Shown: piece by piece, positions 36,600 through 49,781 of the stretch
Numbering within the stretch: the first letter of the stretch is position 1
Layout: every line of letters begins with the position of its first letter
NCBI RefSeq assembly: GCF_029227915.1
Contig: NC_079879.1
Span: forward strand, 14,696,001 to 14,760,000
Length of the DNA stretch: 64,000 bases
Direction of reading: 5' to 3'
Source of the DNA: Hydractinia symbiolongicarpus
Lineage: Eukaryota; Cnidaria; Hydrozoa; Anthoathecata; Hydractiniidae
Notes under the pieces: generated by a model
Database searches by the model: none
What the model saw: only the letters and a program-made list of their open reading frames with translations
What the model was told of the DNA's origin: nothing
Position numbers and translations under genes: made by a program

Positions 36600-37875
36600 C
36601 AACGTCCCAAGTCGTTTTCATTAGCGCCATTCCTTTACAACACTCTTAACTACGTGCATAATCCTATAAAGGCTGTAATATGGCCTTCTGCAGTCTAATA
36701 CATGCCTCACACGTAAATCACGTGGTTCCATTTGCCTGCGCAAGTTACCATTGGCCTAGTCCTTCAAGTCTCAATGTGCTACAACGTCGCAGGTCGTTTT
36801 CATTAGCGCCGTTGCCTTACAACACTTTTAATTACGTGCACAGTCCTATAAAGGCTGTAATATGGCCTTTTGCAGACTAATAAAGGCTTCACACGCAAAT
36901 CACGTGGTTTCACCTGCCTGTGCAGGTTACCTTTGGACTAATCGTTCCAGTCTCAATGCGCTACAACGTCCCAAGATGTTTCCATTGGCGAAGTTGCCTT
37001 ACAACACTCTTAACTACGTGCACAGTCCCATAAAGGCTGTAATATCGCCTTTTGCAGTCTAATAAAGGCTTCACACGTAAATCACGTGATTTCACCTGCC
37101 TGCGCAGGTTACCTTTGGACTAATCGTTCCAGTCTCAATGCGCTACAACGTCCCAAGATGTTTTCATTGGCGAAGTTGCCTTACAACACTCTTAACTACG
37201 TGCACAGTCCTATAAAGGCTGTAATATCGCATTTTGCAGTCTAATACATGCCTCACACGTAAATCACGTGGTTCCATTAGCCTGTGCAAGTTACCATTGG
37301 CCTAATCCTTCAAGTCTTAATGTGCTACAACATCCCAGGTCGTTTTCATTAGCGCCGTTGCCTTACAACACTTTTAACTACATGCACAGTCCTATAAAGG
37401 CTGTAATATGGCCTTTTGCAGTCTAATAAAGGCCTCACACGTAAATCACGTGGTTCCATTTGCCTGTGCAGGTTACCATTGGACTATTCCTTCCAGTCTC
37501 AATGCGCTACAACGTCCCAAGTCGTTTTCCTTAGCGCCGTTCCCTTACAACACTATTAACTACGTGCACAGTCCAATAAAGGTTGTAATATAGACTTTTT
37601 CAGTCTAATGAAGGCCTCACACGTAAATCACGTGGTTACAACACTTTTAACTACATGCACAGTCCTATAAAGGCTGTAATATGGCCTTTTGCAGTCTAAT
37701 AAAGGCCTCACACGTAAATCACGTGGTTCCATTTGCCTGTGCAGGTCACCATTGGACAAATCGTTCCAGTCTCAACGCGCTACAACGTCCCAAGTTGTTT
37801 TCATTGATGAAGTTGCCTTAGAAAACTCTTAACTACGTGCACAGTCCTGTAAAGGCTGTAATATGGCCTTTTGCA
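36600..37875 (+). repeat. 12.5-monomer repeat period, partial copy 2
   Basis: Second copy of the cassette at 34325-35600. It begins inside a monomer, at CAACGTCCCAAGTCG; the unit at 36498 starts as one type and ends as another. It contains the half-unit at 37590, there with CTAATGAAGG in place of CTAATAAAGG. Copy 1 and this copy share CAGACTAATAAAGG, GTTTCCATTGGCG and AGTCCCATAAAGG. Confidence 0.82.
37590..37680 (+). repeat. Half-length satellite unit (91 bp)
   Basis: Same deletion, joint at 37637/37638. It differs from the other copies by CTAATGAAGGCC. Part of the second copy of the 12.5-unit period. Confidence 0.95.
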
Positions 37876-38046
37876 GTCTAATAAAGGCCTCACACGTAAA
37901 TCACGTGGTTCCATTTGCCTGTGCAGGTTACCATTGGACTATTCCTTCCAGTCTCAATGCGCTACAACGTCCCAAGTCGTTTTCATTATCGCTGTTGCCT
38001 TATAACACTCCTAACTACGTGCACTGTCCTATAAAGGCTGTAATAT

Positions 38047-40613
38047 AGCCTTTTGCAGTCTAATAAAGGCCTCACACGTAAATCACGTGGTTTCACCTGC
38101 CTGCGCAGGTTACCTTTGGACTAATCGTTCCATTCTTAATGCGCTACAACGTCCCAAGTTGTTTTCATTGGCGAAGTTGCCTTGGAACTCTCTTAACTAC
38201 GTGCACAGTCCTATAAAGGCTGTAATATGGCCTTTTGCAGTCTAATAAAGGCCTCACACGTAAATCACGTGGTTTCATCTGCCTGTGCAGGTTACCAGTG
38301 GACTAGTCGTTTCAGTCTCAACGCGCTACAACGTCCCAAGTCGTTTTCAATTGCGCCGTTGCTTTACAACACTCTTAACTACGTGCATAATCCTATAAAG
38401 GCTGTAATATGGCCTTCTGCAGTCTAATACATGCCTCACACGTAAATCACGTGGTTCCATTAGCCTGTGCAAGTTACCATTGGCCTAATCCTTCAAGTCT
38501 TAATGTGCTACAACAGCCCAGGTCGTTTTCATTAGCGTCGTTGCCTTACAAAACTTTTAACTACATGCACAGTCCTATAAAGGCTGTAATATGGCCTGTT
38601 GCAGTCTAATAAAGGCCTCACACGTAAATCACGTGGTTCTATTTGCCTCTGCAGGTTACCATTGGACTATTCCTTCCAGTCTCAATGCGCTACAACGTCC
38701 CAAGTCGTTTTTCTTAGCGCCGTTCCCTTACAACACTATTAACTACGTGCACAGTCCAATAAAGGTTGTAATATAGACTTTTTCAGTCTAATAAAGGCCT
38801 CACACGTAAATCACGTGGTTGCATCTGCCTGTGCAGGTTACCATTGGACTAGTCGTTCCAATCTCAATGCGTTACAACGTCCCAAGTCGTTTTCATTAGC
38901 GCCGTTGCTTTACAACACTCTTAACTACGTGCATAATCCTATAAAGGCTGTAATATGGCCTTTGCAGTCTAATAAAGGCTTCACACGTAAATCACGTGAT
39001 TTCACCTGCCTGCGCAGGTTACCTTTGGAGTAATCGTTTCAGTCTCAATGTGCTACAACGTCCCAAGTCGTTTTCATTAGCGCCGTTGCCTTACAACACT
39101 CTTAACTACGTGCATAATCCTATAAAGGCTGTAATATGGCCTTTTGCAGTCTAATAAAGGCCTCACAAGTAAATCACGTGGTTTCACCTGCCTGCGCAGG
39201 TTACCTTTGGAATAATCGTTCCATTCTTAATGCGCTACAACGTCCCAAGATGTTTTCATTGGCGAAGTTGCCTTAGAACACTCTTAACTACGTGCACAGT
39301 CCTATAAAGGCTGTAATATGGCCTTTTGCAGTCTAATAATTGCCTCACACGTAAATCACGTGGTTCCATTTGCCTGCGCAAGTTACCATTGGCCTAGTCC
39401 TTCCAGTCTCAATGTGCTACAATGTCCCAAGTCGTTTTCATTAGTGTCGTTGCCTTACAACACTCTTAACTACGTGCACAGTCCTATAAAGGCTGTAATA
39501 TCGCCTTTTGCAGTCTAATAAAGACCTCACACGCAAATCACGTGGTTTCACCTGTCTGCGCAGCTTACCATTGGCCTAGTCCTTCCAGTCTCAATGCGCT
39601 ACAACGTCCTAAGTCGTTTTCATTAGTGTCGTTGCCTTACAACACTCTTAACTACGTGCACAGTCCTATAAAGGCTGTAATATCGCCTTTTGCAGTCTAA
39701 TAAAAGCTGCACACGTAAATCACGTGAATTCACCTGCCTGCGCAGGTTACCTTTGGACTAATCGTTCCAGTCTCAATGTGCTACAACGTCCCAAGATGTT
39801 TTCATTGGCGAAGTTGCCTTATAACACTCTTAACTACGTGCACAGTCCTATAAAGGCTGTAATATCGCCTTTTGAAGTCTAAAACATGCCTCACACGTAA
39901 ATCACGTGGTTCCATCTGCCTGTGCAGGTTACCAGTGGACTAGTTGTTCCAGTCTCAATGCGCTACAACGTCCCAAGACGTTTTCATTTGCGCCGTTGCT
40001 TCACAACACTCTGAACTACGGGCACTGTCCTATAAAGGCTGTAATATGGCCTTTTGCAGTCTAATAAAGGCCTCACACGTAAATCACGTGGTTCCATTTG
40101 CCTGTGCAGGTTACCATTGGACTATTCCTTCCAGTCTCAATGCGCTACAACGTCCCAAGTCCTTTTCCTTAGCGCCGTTGCCTTACAACACTCTTAACTA
40201 CGTGCACAGTCCAATAAAGGTTGTAATATAGACTTTTTCAGTCTAATAAAGGCCTCCCACGTAAATCACGTGGTTCCATTAGCCTGTGCAGGTTACCGTT
40301 GGACAAATCGTTCCAGTCTCAACGCACTACAACGTCTCAGGTCGTTTTCATTAGTGCCGTTGCCTTACAACACTTTTAACTACATGCACAGTCCTATAAA
40401 GGCTGTAATATGGCCTTTTGCAGTCTAATAAAGGCCTCACACGTAAATCACGTGGTTCCATTTGCCTGTGCAGGTTACCATTGGACTTTTCCTTCCAGTC
40501 TCAATGCGCTACAACGTCCCAAGTCTTTTTCCTTAGCGCCGTTCCCTTACAACACTCTTAACTACGTGCATAATCCTATAAAGGCTGTAATACGGCCTTT
40601 TGCAGTCTAATAA
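38047..40613 (+). repeat. 2.57 kb satellite segment, copy 1 (partner 60244-62810)
   Basis: Matches 60244-62810 at a constant offset of 22,197 bp. Shared rare variants are TCAATTGCGCC, the TTGCATCTGCC unit, the short ATGGCCTTTGC unit, CACAAGTAAATC, AAAAGCTGCACACG, TTTTGAAGTCTAAAAC and ACTACGGGCACTG. Differences include ATGGCCTGTTGC at 38591 and AACAGCCCAGG near 38513, absent from the partner. Confidence 0.86.
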
Positions 40614-41568
40614 AGGCCTCACACTTAAATCACGTGGTTTCACCTGCCTGCGCAGGTTACCTTTGGAATAATCGTTCCATTCTTAATGCGCTACAACGTC
40701 CCAAGATGTTTTCATTGGCGAAGTTGCCTTAGAACACTCTTAACTACGTGCACAGTCCTATAAAGGCTGTAATATGGCCTTTTGCAGTCTAATAATTGCC
40801 TCACACGTAAATCACGTGGTTCCATTTGCCTGCGCAAGTTACCATTGGCCTAGTCCTTCCAGTCTCAATGTGCTACAATGTCCCAAGTCGTTTTCATTAG
40901 TGTCGTTGCCTTACAACACTCTTAACTACGTGCACAGTCCTATAAAGGCTGTAATATCGCCTTTTGCAGTCTAATAAAGACCTCACACGCAAATCACGTG
41001 GTTTCACCTGTCTGCGCAGCTTACCATTGGCCTAGTCCTTCCAGTCTCAATGCGCTACAACGTCCCAAGTCGTTTTCATTAGTGTCGTTGCCTTACAACA
41101 CTCTTAACTACGTGCACAGTCCTATAAAGGCTGTAATATCGCCTTTTGCAGTCTAATAAAAGCTTCACACGTCAATCACGTGAATTCACCTGCCTGCGCA
41201 GGTTACCTTTGGAATAATCGTTCCATTCTTAATGCGCTACAACGTCCCAAGATGTTTTCATTGGCGAAGTTGCCTTAGAACACTCTTAACTACGTGCACA
41301 GTCCTATAAAGGCTGTAATATGGCCTTTTGCAGTCTAATAATTGCCTCACACGTAAATCACGTGGTTCCATTTGCCTGCGCAAGTTACCATTGGCCTAGT
41401 CCTTCCAGTCTCAATGTGCTACAATGTCCCAAGTCGTTTTCATTAGTGTCGTTGCCTTACAACACTCTTAACTACGTGCACAGTCCTATAAAGGCTGTAA
41501 TATCGCCTTTTGCAGTCTAATAAAGACCTCACACGCAAATCACGTGGTTTCACCTGTCTGCGCAGCTT
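39385..41568 (+). repeat. 12-monomer higher-order repeat (2,184 bp), copy 1
   Basis: About 39385-41210 matches 41569-43394 at 2,184 bp (12 x 182). Inside it the CTAATAATTGCC unit recurs at 39318, 40774 and 41320, giving nested 8-unit and 3-unit spacings. The left junction lies in TTACCATTGGCC. The right end of agreement is at TACCTTTGGA, where one copy continues ATAATCG and the other CTAATCG. Confidence 0.84.
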
Positions 41569-43394
41569 ACCATTGGCCTAGTCCTTCCAGTCTCAATGTG
41601 CTACAATGTCCCAAGTCGTTTTCATTAGTGTCGTTGCCTTACAACACTCTTAACTACGTGCACAGTCCTATAAAGGCTGTAATATCGCCTTTTGCAGTCT
41701 AATAAAGACCTCACACGCAAATCACGTGGTTTCACCTGTCTGCGCAGCTTACCATTGGCCTAGTCCTTCCAGTCTCAATGCGCTACAACGTCCCAAGTCG
41801 TTTTCATTAGTGTCGTTGCCTTACAACACTCTTAACTACGTGCACAGTCCTATAAAGGCTGTAATATCGCCTTTTGCAGTCTAATAAAAGCTGCACACGT
41901 AAATCACGTGAATTCAACTGCCTGCGCAGGTTACCTTTGGACTAATCGTTCCAGTCTCAATGTGCTACAACGTCCCAAGATGTTTTCATTGGCGAAGTTG
42001 CCTTATAACACTCTTAACTACGTGCACAGTCCTATAAAGGCTGTAATATCGCCTTTTGAAGTCTAAAACATGCCTCACACGTAAATCACGTGGTTCCATC
42101 TGCCTGTGCAGGTTACCAGTGGACTAGTTGTTCCAGTCTCAATGCGCTACAACGTCCCAAGACGTTTTCATTTGCGCCGTTGCTTCACAACACTCTGAAC
42201 TACGGGCACTGTCCTATAAAGGCTGTAATATGGCCTTTTGCAGTCTAATAAAGGCCTCACACGTAAATCACGTGGTTCCATTTGCCTGTGCAGGTTACCA
42301 TTGGACTATTCCTTCCAGTCTCAATGCGCTACAACGTCCCAAGTCGTTTTCCTTAGCGCCGTTGCCTTACAACACTCTTAACTACGTGCACAGTCCAATA
42401 AAGGTTGTAATATAGACTTTTTCAGTCTAATAAAGGCCTCCCACGTAAATCACGTGGTTCCATTAGCCTGTGCAGGTTACCGTTGGACAAATCGTTCCAG
42501 TCTCAACGCACTACAACGTCTCAGGTCGTTTTCATTAGTGCCGTTGCCTTACAACACTTTTAACTACATGCACAGTCCTATAAAGGCTGTAATATGGCCT
42601 TTTGCAGTCTAATAAAGGCCTCACACGTAAATCACGTGGTTCCATTTGCCTGTGCAGGTTACCATTGGACTTTTCCTTCCAGTCTCAATGCGCTACAACG
42701 TCCCAAGTCTTTTTCCTTAGCGCCGTTCCCTTACAACACTCTTAACTACGTGCATAATCCTATAAAGGCTGTAATACGGCCTTTTGCAGTCTAATAAAGG
42801 CCTCACACTTAAATCACGTGGTTTCACCTGCCTGCGCAGGTTACCTTTGGAATAATCGTTCCATTCTTAATGCGCTACAACGTCCCAAGATGTTTTCATT
42901 GGCGAAGTTGCCTTAGAACACTCTTAACTACGTGCACAGTCCTATAAAGGCTGTAATATGGCCTTTTGCAGTCTAATAATTGCCTCACACGTAAATCACG
43001 TGGTTCCATTTGCCTGCGCAAGTTACCATTGGCCTAGTCCTTCCAGTCTCAATGTGCTACAATGTCCCAAGTAGTTTTCATTAGTGTCGTTGCCTTACAA
43101 CACTCTTAACTACGTGCACAGTCCTATAAAGGCTGTAATATCGCCTTTTGCAGTTTAATAAAGACCTCACACGCAAATCACGTGGTTTCACCTGTCTGCG
43201 CAGCTTACCATTGGCCTAGTCCTTCCAGTCTCAATGCGCTACAACGTCCCAAGTCGTTTTCATTAGTGTCGTTGCCTTACAACACTCTTAACTACGTGCA
43301 CAGTCCTATAAAGGCTGTAATATCGCCTTTTGCAGTCTAATAAAAGCTTCACACGTCAATCACGTGAATTCACCTGCCTGCGCAGGTTACCTTT
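41569..43394 (+). repeat. 12-monomer higher-order repeat, copy 2
   Basis: Second copy of the block at 39385. The unit at 41502 is a hybrid: it starts with AAAGACCTCACACGC and CACCTGTCTG, then continues with the AATGTGCTACAATG variant of the partner. Small differences include AATTCAACTGCC near 41913 and AAGTAGTTTTC near 43069. Confidence 0.84.
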
Positions 43395-44084
43395 GGACTA
43401 ATCGTTCCAGTCTCAATGTGCTACAACGTCCCAAGATGTTTTCATTGGCGAAGTTGCCTTATAACACTCTTAACTACGTGCACAGTCCTATAAAGGCTGT
43501 AATATCGCCTTTTGAAGTCTAATACATGCCTTACACGTAAATCACGTGGTTCCATTAGCCTGTGCAAGTTACCATTGGCCTAATCCTTCCAGTCTTAATG
43601 TGCTAAAACGTCCTAGGTCGTTTTCATTAGCGCCGTTGCCTTACAACACTTTTAACTACATGCACAGTCCTATAAAGGCTGTAATATGGCCTTTTGCAGT
43701 CTAATAAAGGCCTCACACGTAAATCACGTGGTTCCATCTGCCTGTGCAGGTTACCAGTGGACTAGTTGTTCCAGTCTCAATGCGCTACAACGTCCCAAGA
43801 CGTTTTCATTTGCGCCGTTGCTTCACAACACTCTGAACTACGTGCACTGTCCTATAAAGGCTGTAATATGGCCTTTTGCAGTCTAATAAAGGCCTCACAC
43901 GTAAATCACGTGGTTCCATTTGCCTGTGCAGGTTACCATTGGACTATACCTTCCAGTCTCAATGCGCTACAACGTCCCAAGTCGTTTTCCTTAGCGCCGT
44001 TGCCTTACAACACTCTTAACTACGTGCACAGTCCGATAAAGGTTGTAATATAGACTTTTTCAGTCTAATAAAGGCCTCCCACGT
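42265..44084 (+). repeat. 10-monomer higher-order repeat (1,820 bp), copy 1
   Basis: Offset of exactly 1,820 bp (10 x 182) to the following copy. Markers include TTACCGTTGGACAAATCG, TTTTTCCTTAGCG, GTAATACGGCC, CACACTTAAATC and CTAATAATTGCC. It overlaps the second 12-unit block, again showing overlapping duplications of unlike length. Confidence 0.85.
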
Positions 44085-45904
44085 AAATCACGTGGTTCCA
44101 TTTGCCTGTGCAGGTTACCATTGGACTATTCCTTCCAGTCTCAATGCGCTACAACGTCCCAAGTCGTTTTCCTTAGCGCCGTTGCCTTACAACACTCTTA
44201 ACTACGTGCACAGTCCAATAAAGGTTGTAATATAGACTTTTTCAGTCTAATAAAGGCCTCCCACGTAAATCACGTGGTTCCATTAGCCTGTGCAGGTTAC
44301 CGTTGGACAAATCGTTCCAGTCTCAACGCACTACAACGTCTCAGGTCGTTTTCATTAGTGCCGTTGCCTTACAACACTTTTAACTACATGCACAGTCCTA
44401 TAAAGGCTGTAATATGGCCTTTTGCAGTCTAATAAAGGCCTCACACGTAAATCACGTGGTTCCATTTGCCTGTGCAGGTTACCATTGGACTTTTCCTTCC
44501 AGTCTCAATGCGCTACAACGTCCCAAGTCTTTTTCCTTAGCGCCGTTCCCTTACAACACTCTTAACTACGTGCATAATCCTATAAAGGCTGTAATACGGC
44601 CTTTTGCAGTCTAATAAAGGCCTCACACTTAAATCACGTGGTTTCACCTGCCTGCGCAGGTTACCTTTGGAATAATCGTTCCATTCTTAATGCGCTACAA
44701 CGTCCCAAGATGTTTTCATTGGCGAAGTTGCCTTAGAACACTCTTAACTACGTGCACAGTCCTATAAAGGCTGTAATATGGCCTTTTGCAGTCTAATAAT
44801 TGCCTCACACGTAAATCACGTGGTTCCATTTGCCTGCGCAAGTTACCATTGGCCTAGTCCTTCCAGTCTCAATGTGCTACAATGTCCCAAGTCGTTTTCA
44901 TTAGTGTCGTTGCCTTACAACACTCTTAACTACGTGCACAGTCCTATAAAGGCTGTAATATCGCCTTTTGCAGTCTAATAAAGACCTCACACGCAAATCA
45001 CGTGGTTTCACCTGTCTGCGCAGCTTACCATTGGCCTAGTCCTTCCAGTCTCAATGCGCTACAACGTCCCAAGTCGTTTTCATTAGTGTCGTTGCCTTAC
45101 AACACTCTTAACTACGTGCACAGTCCTATAAAGGCTGTAATATCGCCTTTTGCAGTCTAATAAAAGCTTCACACGTCAATCACGTGAATTCACCTGCCTG
45201 CGCAGGTTACCTTTGGACTAATCGTTCCAGTCTCAATGTGCTACAACGTCCCAAGATGTTTTCATTGGCGAAGTTGCCTTATAACACTCTTAACTACGTG
45301 CACAGTCCTATAATGGCTGTAATATCGCCTTTTGAAGTCTAATACATGCCTTACACGTAAATCACGTGGTTCCATTAGCCTGTGCAAGTTACCATTGGCC
45401 TAATCCTTCCAGTCTTAATGTGCTAAAACGTCCCAGGTCGTTTTCATTAGCGCCGTTGCCTTACAACACTTTTAACTACATGCACAGTCCTATAAAGGCT
45501 GTAATATGGCCTTTTGCAGTCTAATAAAGGCCTCACACGTAAATCACGTGGTTCCATCTGCCTGTGCAGGTTACCAGTGGACTAGTTGTTCCAGTCTCAA
45601 TGCGCTACAACGTCCCAAGACGTTTTCATTTGCGCCGTTGCTTCACAACACTCTGAACTACGTGCACTGTCCTATAAAGGCTGTAATATGGCCTTTTGCA
45701 GTCTAATAAAGGCCTCACACGTAAATCACGTGGTTCCATTTGCCTGTGCAGGTTACCATTGGACTATACCTTCCAGTCTCAATGCGCTACAACGTCCCAA
45801 GTCGTTTTCCTTAGCGCCGTTGCCTTACAACACTCTTAACTACGTGCACAGTCCGATAAAGGTTGTAATATAGACTTTTTCAGTCTAATAAAGGCCTCCC
45901 ACGT
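44085..45904 (+). repeat. 10-monomer higher-order repeat (1,820 bp), copy 2
   Basis: Second 10-unit copy; agreement continues to about 45938, at GCAGGTTACC, after which the two copies read ATTGG and GTTGG. Differences seen are CCTATAATGGC near 45308 in this copy only, and CGTCCTAGG near 43610 in copy 1 only. A further partial copy, missing one unit, occupies 62811-63700. Confidence 0.85.
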
Positions 45905-46032
45905 AAATCACGTGGTTCCATTTGCCTGTGCAGGTTACCGTTGGACAAATCGTTCCAGTCTCAACGCGCTATAACGTCTCAGGTCGTTTTCATTAGCGCC
46001 GTTGCCTTACAACACTTTTAACTACATGCACA
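45905..46032 (+). repeat. Satellite sequence joining two blocks
   Basis: The rest of a unit with TTACCGTTGGACAAATCG and ACGCGCTATAACGTCTC. The same unit recurs near 63550-63650. Nothing other than satellite sequence is present. Confidence 0.8.
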
Positions 46033-48577
46033 GTCCTATAAAGGCTGTAATATGGCCTTTTGCAGTCTAATAAAGGCCTCACACGTAAATCACGTGGTTT
46101 CACCTGCCTGCGCAGATTACCTTTGGACTAATCGTTCCATTCTTAATGTGCTACAACGTCCCAGGTCGTTTTCATTAGCGCCGTTGCCTTACAAAACTTT
46201 TAACTACATGCACAGTCCTATAAAGGCTGTAATATGGCCTTTTGCAGTCTAATAAAGGCCTCACACGTAAATTACGTGGTTCTATTTGCCTGTGCAGGTT
46301 ACCATTGGACTATTCCTTCCAGTCTCAATGCGCTACAACGTCCCAAGTCGTTTTTCTTAGCGCCGTTCCCTTACAACACTTTTAACTACGTGCACAGTCC
46401 TATAAAGGCTGTAATATGGCCTTTTGCACACTAATAAAGGCTTCACACGCAAATCACGTGGTTTCACCTGCCTGCGCAGGTTACCTTTGGAATAATCGTT
46501 CCAGTCTCAGAGCGCTACAACGTCCCAAGATGTTTTCATTGGCGAAGTTGCCTTAGAACACTCTTAACTACGTGCAGAGTCCTATAAAGGCTGTAATATG
46601 GCCTTTTGCAGTCTAATAAAGGCCTCACACGTAAATCACGTGGTTTCACCTGCCTGCGCAGGTTTCCTTTGGACTAATCGTTCCATTCTTAATGCGCTAC
46701 AACGTCCCAAGTTGTTTTCATTGGCGAAGTTGCCTTGGAACTCTCTTAACTACGTGCACAGTCCTATAAAGGCTGTAATATGGCCTTTTGCAGTCTAATA
46801 AAGGCCTCACACGTAAATCACGTGGTTCTATTTGCCTGTGCAGGTTACCATTGGACTATTCCTTCCAGTCTCAATGCGCTACAACGTCCCAAGTCGTTTT
46901 TCTTAGCGCCGTTCCCTTACAACACTTTTAACTACGTGCACAGTCCTATAAAGGCTGTAATATGGCCTTTTGCACTCTAATAAAGGCTTCACACGCAAAT
47001 CACGTGGTTTCACCTGCCTGCGCAGGTTACCTTTGGAATAATCGTTCCAGTCTCAAAGCGCTACAACGTCCCAAGATGTTTTCATTGGCGAAGTTGCCTT
47101 AGAACACTCTTAACTACGTGCACAGTCCTATAAAGGCTGTAATATCGCCTTTTACAGTCTAATAAAGGCCTCACACGTAAATCACGTGGTTCCATTTGCC
47201 TATGCAGGTTACCATTGGATTATTCCTTACAGTCTTAATGCGCTACAGCGTCCCAAGTCGTTTTCATTAGCGCCGTTGCCTTACAACACTCCTAACTACG
47301 TGCACAGTCCTAAAAAGGCTGTAATATCGCCTTTTGCAGTCTTTTAAAGGCCTCACACGTAAATCACGTGGTTCCATTTGCCTGCGGAAGTTACCATTGG
47401 CGTAGTCCTTCAAGTCTCAATGTGCTACAACGTCCCAGGTCGTTTTCATTAGCGCCGTTGCCTTACAACACTTTTAACTACGTGCACAGTCCTATAAAGG
47501 CTGTAATATGGCCTTTTGCAGTCTAATAAAGGCCTCACACGTAAATCACGTGGTTCCATTTGCCTATGCAGGTTACCATTGGATTATTCCTTACAGTCTT
47601 AATGCGCTACAGCGTCCCAAGTCGTTTTCATTAGCGCCGTTGCCTTACAACACTCCTAACTACGTGCACAGTCCTATAAAGGCTGTAATATCGCCTTTTA
47701 CAGTCTAATAAAGGCCTCACACGTAAATCACGTGGTTCCATTTGCCTATGCAGGTTACCATTGGACTATTCCTTCCAGTCTCATTGCACTTCAACGTCCC
47801 AAGTCGTTTTCATTAGCGCCGTTGCCTTACAACACTCCTAACTACGTGCACAGTCCTAAAAAGGCTGTAATATCGCCTTTTGCAGTCTTTTAAAGGCCTC
47901 ACACGTAAATCACGTGGTTCCATTTGCCTGCGCAAGTTACCATTGGCGTAGTCCTTCAAGTCTCAATGTGCTACAACGTCCCAGGTCGTTTTCATTAGCG
48001 CCGTTGCCTTACAACACTTTTAACTACGTGCACAGTCCTATAAAGGCTGTAATATGGCCTTTTGCAGTCTAATAAAGGCCTCACACGTAAATCACGTGGT
48101 TCCATTTGCCTATGCAGGTTACCATTGGATTATTCCTTACAGTCTTAATGCGCTACAGCGTCCCAAGTCGTTTTCATTAGCGCCGTTGCCTTACAACACT
48201 CCTAACTACGTGCACAGTCCTATAAAGGCTGTAATATCGCCTTTTGCAGTCTTTTAAAGGCCTCACACGTAAATCACGTGGTTCCATTTGCCTGTGCAGG
48301 TTACCATTGGACTATTCCTTCCAGTCTCATTGCACTTCAACGTCCCAAGTCGTTTTCATTATCGCCGTTGCCTTACAACACTCTTAACTAAGTTCACAGT
48401 CCTACAAAGGCTGTAATATGGCCTTTTGCAGTCTAATAAAGACCTCACACGCAAATCACGTGGTTTCACCTGTCTGCGCAGCTTACCATTGGCCTAGTCC
48501 TTCCAGTCTCAATGCGCTACAACGTCCCAAGTCGTTTTCATTAGTGTCGTTGCCTTACAACACTCTTAACTACGTGC

Positions 48578-49759
48578 ACAGTCCTATAAAGGCTGTAATA
48601 TGGTCTTTGCGGTCTAATAAAGGCTTCACACGTAAATCACGTGATTTCACCTGCCTTCACAGGTTACCTTTGGACTAATCCTTCCAGTCTCAATGTGCTA
48701 CAACGTCCCAAGTCGTTTTCATTAGCGCCGTTCCTTTACAACACTCTTAACTACGTGCATAATCCTATAAAGGCTGTAATATGGCCTTCTGCAGTCTAAT
48801 ACATGCCTCACACGTAAATCACGTGGTTCCATTTGCCTGCGCAAGTTACCATTGGCCTAGTCCTTCAAGTCTCAATGTGCTACAACGTCGCAGGTCGTTT
48901 TCATTAGCGCCGTTGCCTTACAACACTTTTAATTACGTGCACAGTCCTATAAAGGCTGTAATATGGCCTTTTGCAGACTAATAAAGGCTTCACACGCAAA
49001 TCACGTGGTTTCACCTGCCTGTGCAGGTTACCTTTGGACTAATCGTTCCAGTCTCAATGCGCTACAACGTCCCAAGATGTTTCCATTGGCGAAGTTGCCT
49101 TACAACACTCTTAACTACGTGCACAGTCCCATAAAGGCTGTAATATCGCCTTTTGCAGTCTAATAAAGGCTTCAGACGTAAATCACGTGATTTCACCTGC
49201 CTGCGCAGGTTACCTTTGGACTAATCGTTCCAGTCTCAATGCGCTACAACGTCCCAAGATGTTTTCATCGGCGAAGTTGCCTTACAACACTCTTAACTAC
49301 GTGCACAGTCCTATAAAGGCTGTAATATCGCATTTTGCAGTCTAATACATGCCTCACACGTAAATCACGTGGTTCCATTAGCCTGTGCAAGTTACCATTG
49401 GCCTAATCCTTCAAGTCTTAATGTGCTACAACATCCCAGGTCGTTTTCATTAGCGCCGTTGCCTTACAACACTTTTAACTACATGCACAGTCCTATAAAG
49501 GCTGTAATATGGCCTTTTGCAGTCTAATAAAGGCCTCACACGTAAATCACGTGGTTCCATTTGCCTGTGCAGGTTACCATTGGACTATTCCTTCCAGTCT
49601 CAATGCGCTACAACGTCCCAAGTCGTTTTCCTTAGCGCCGTTCCCTTACAACACTATTAACTACGTGCACAGTCCAATAAAGGTTGTAATATAGACTTTT
49701 TCAGTCTAATAAAGGCCTCACACGTAAATCACGTGGTTACAACACTTTTAACTACATGC
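48578..49759 (+). repeat. 6.5-monomer higher-order repeat (1,182 bp), copy 1
   Basis: Six full units plus one 91-bp half-unit, one of the full units being 181 bp. It runs from the ATGGTCTTTGCGG unit at 48600 through the half-unit at 49691. The variants TTCAGACG and TTTTCATCGGCG are shared only with the next copy, so the pair is recent. Confidence 0.88.
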
Positions 49760-49781
49760 ACAGTCCTATAAAGGCTGTAAT
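49691..49781 (+). repeat. Half-length satellite unit (91 bp)
   Basis: Same deletion, joint at 49738/49739. It is followed by an ATGGTCTTTGCGG unit and not by the usual ATGGCC unit, because the 1,182-bp duplication joint lies just downstream. Confidence 0.95.
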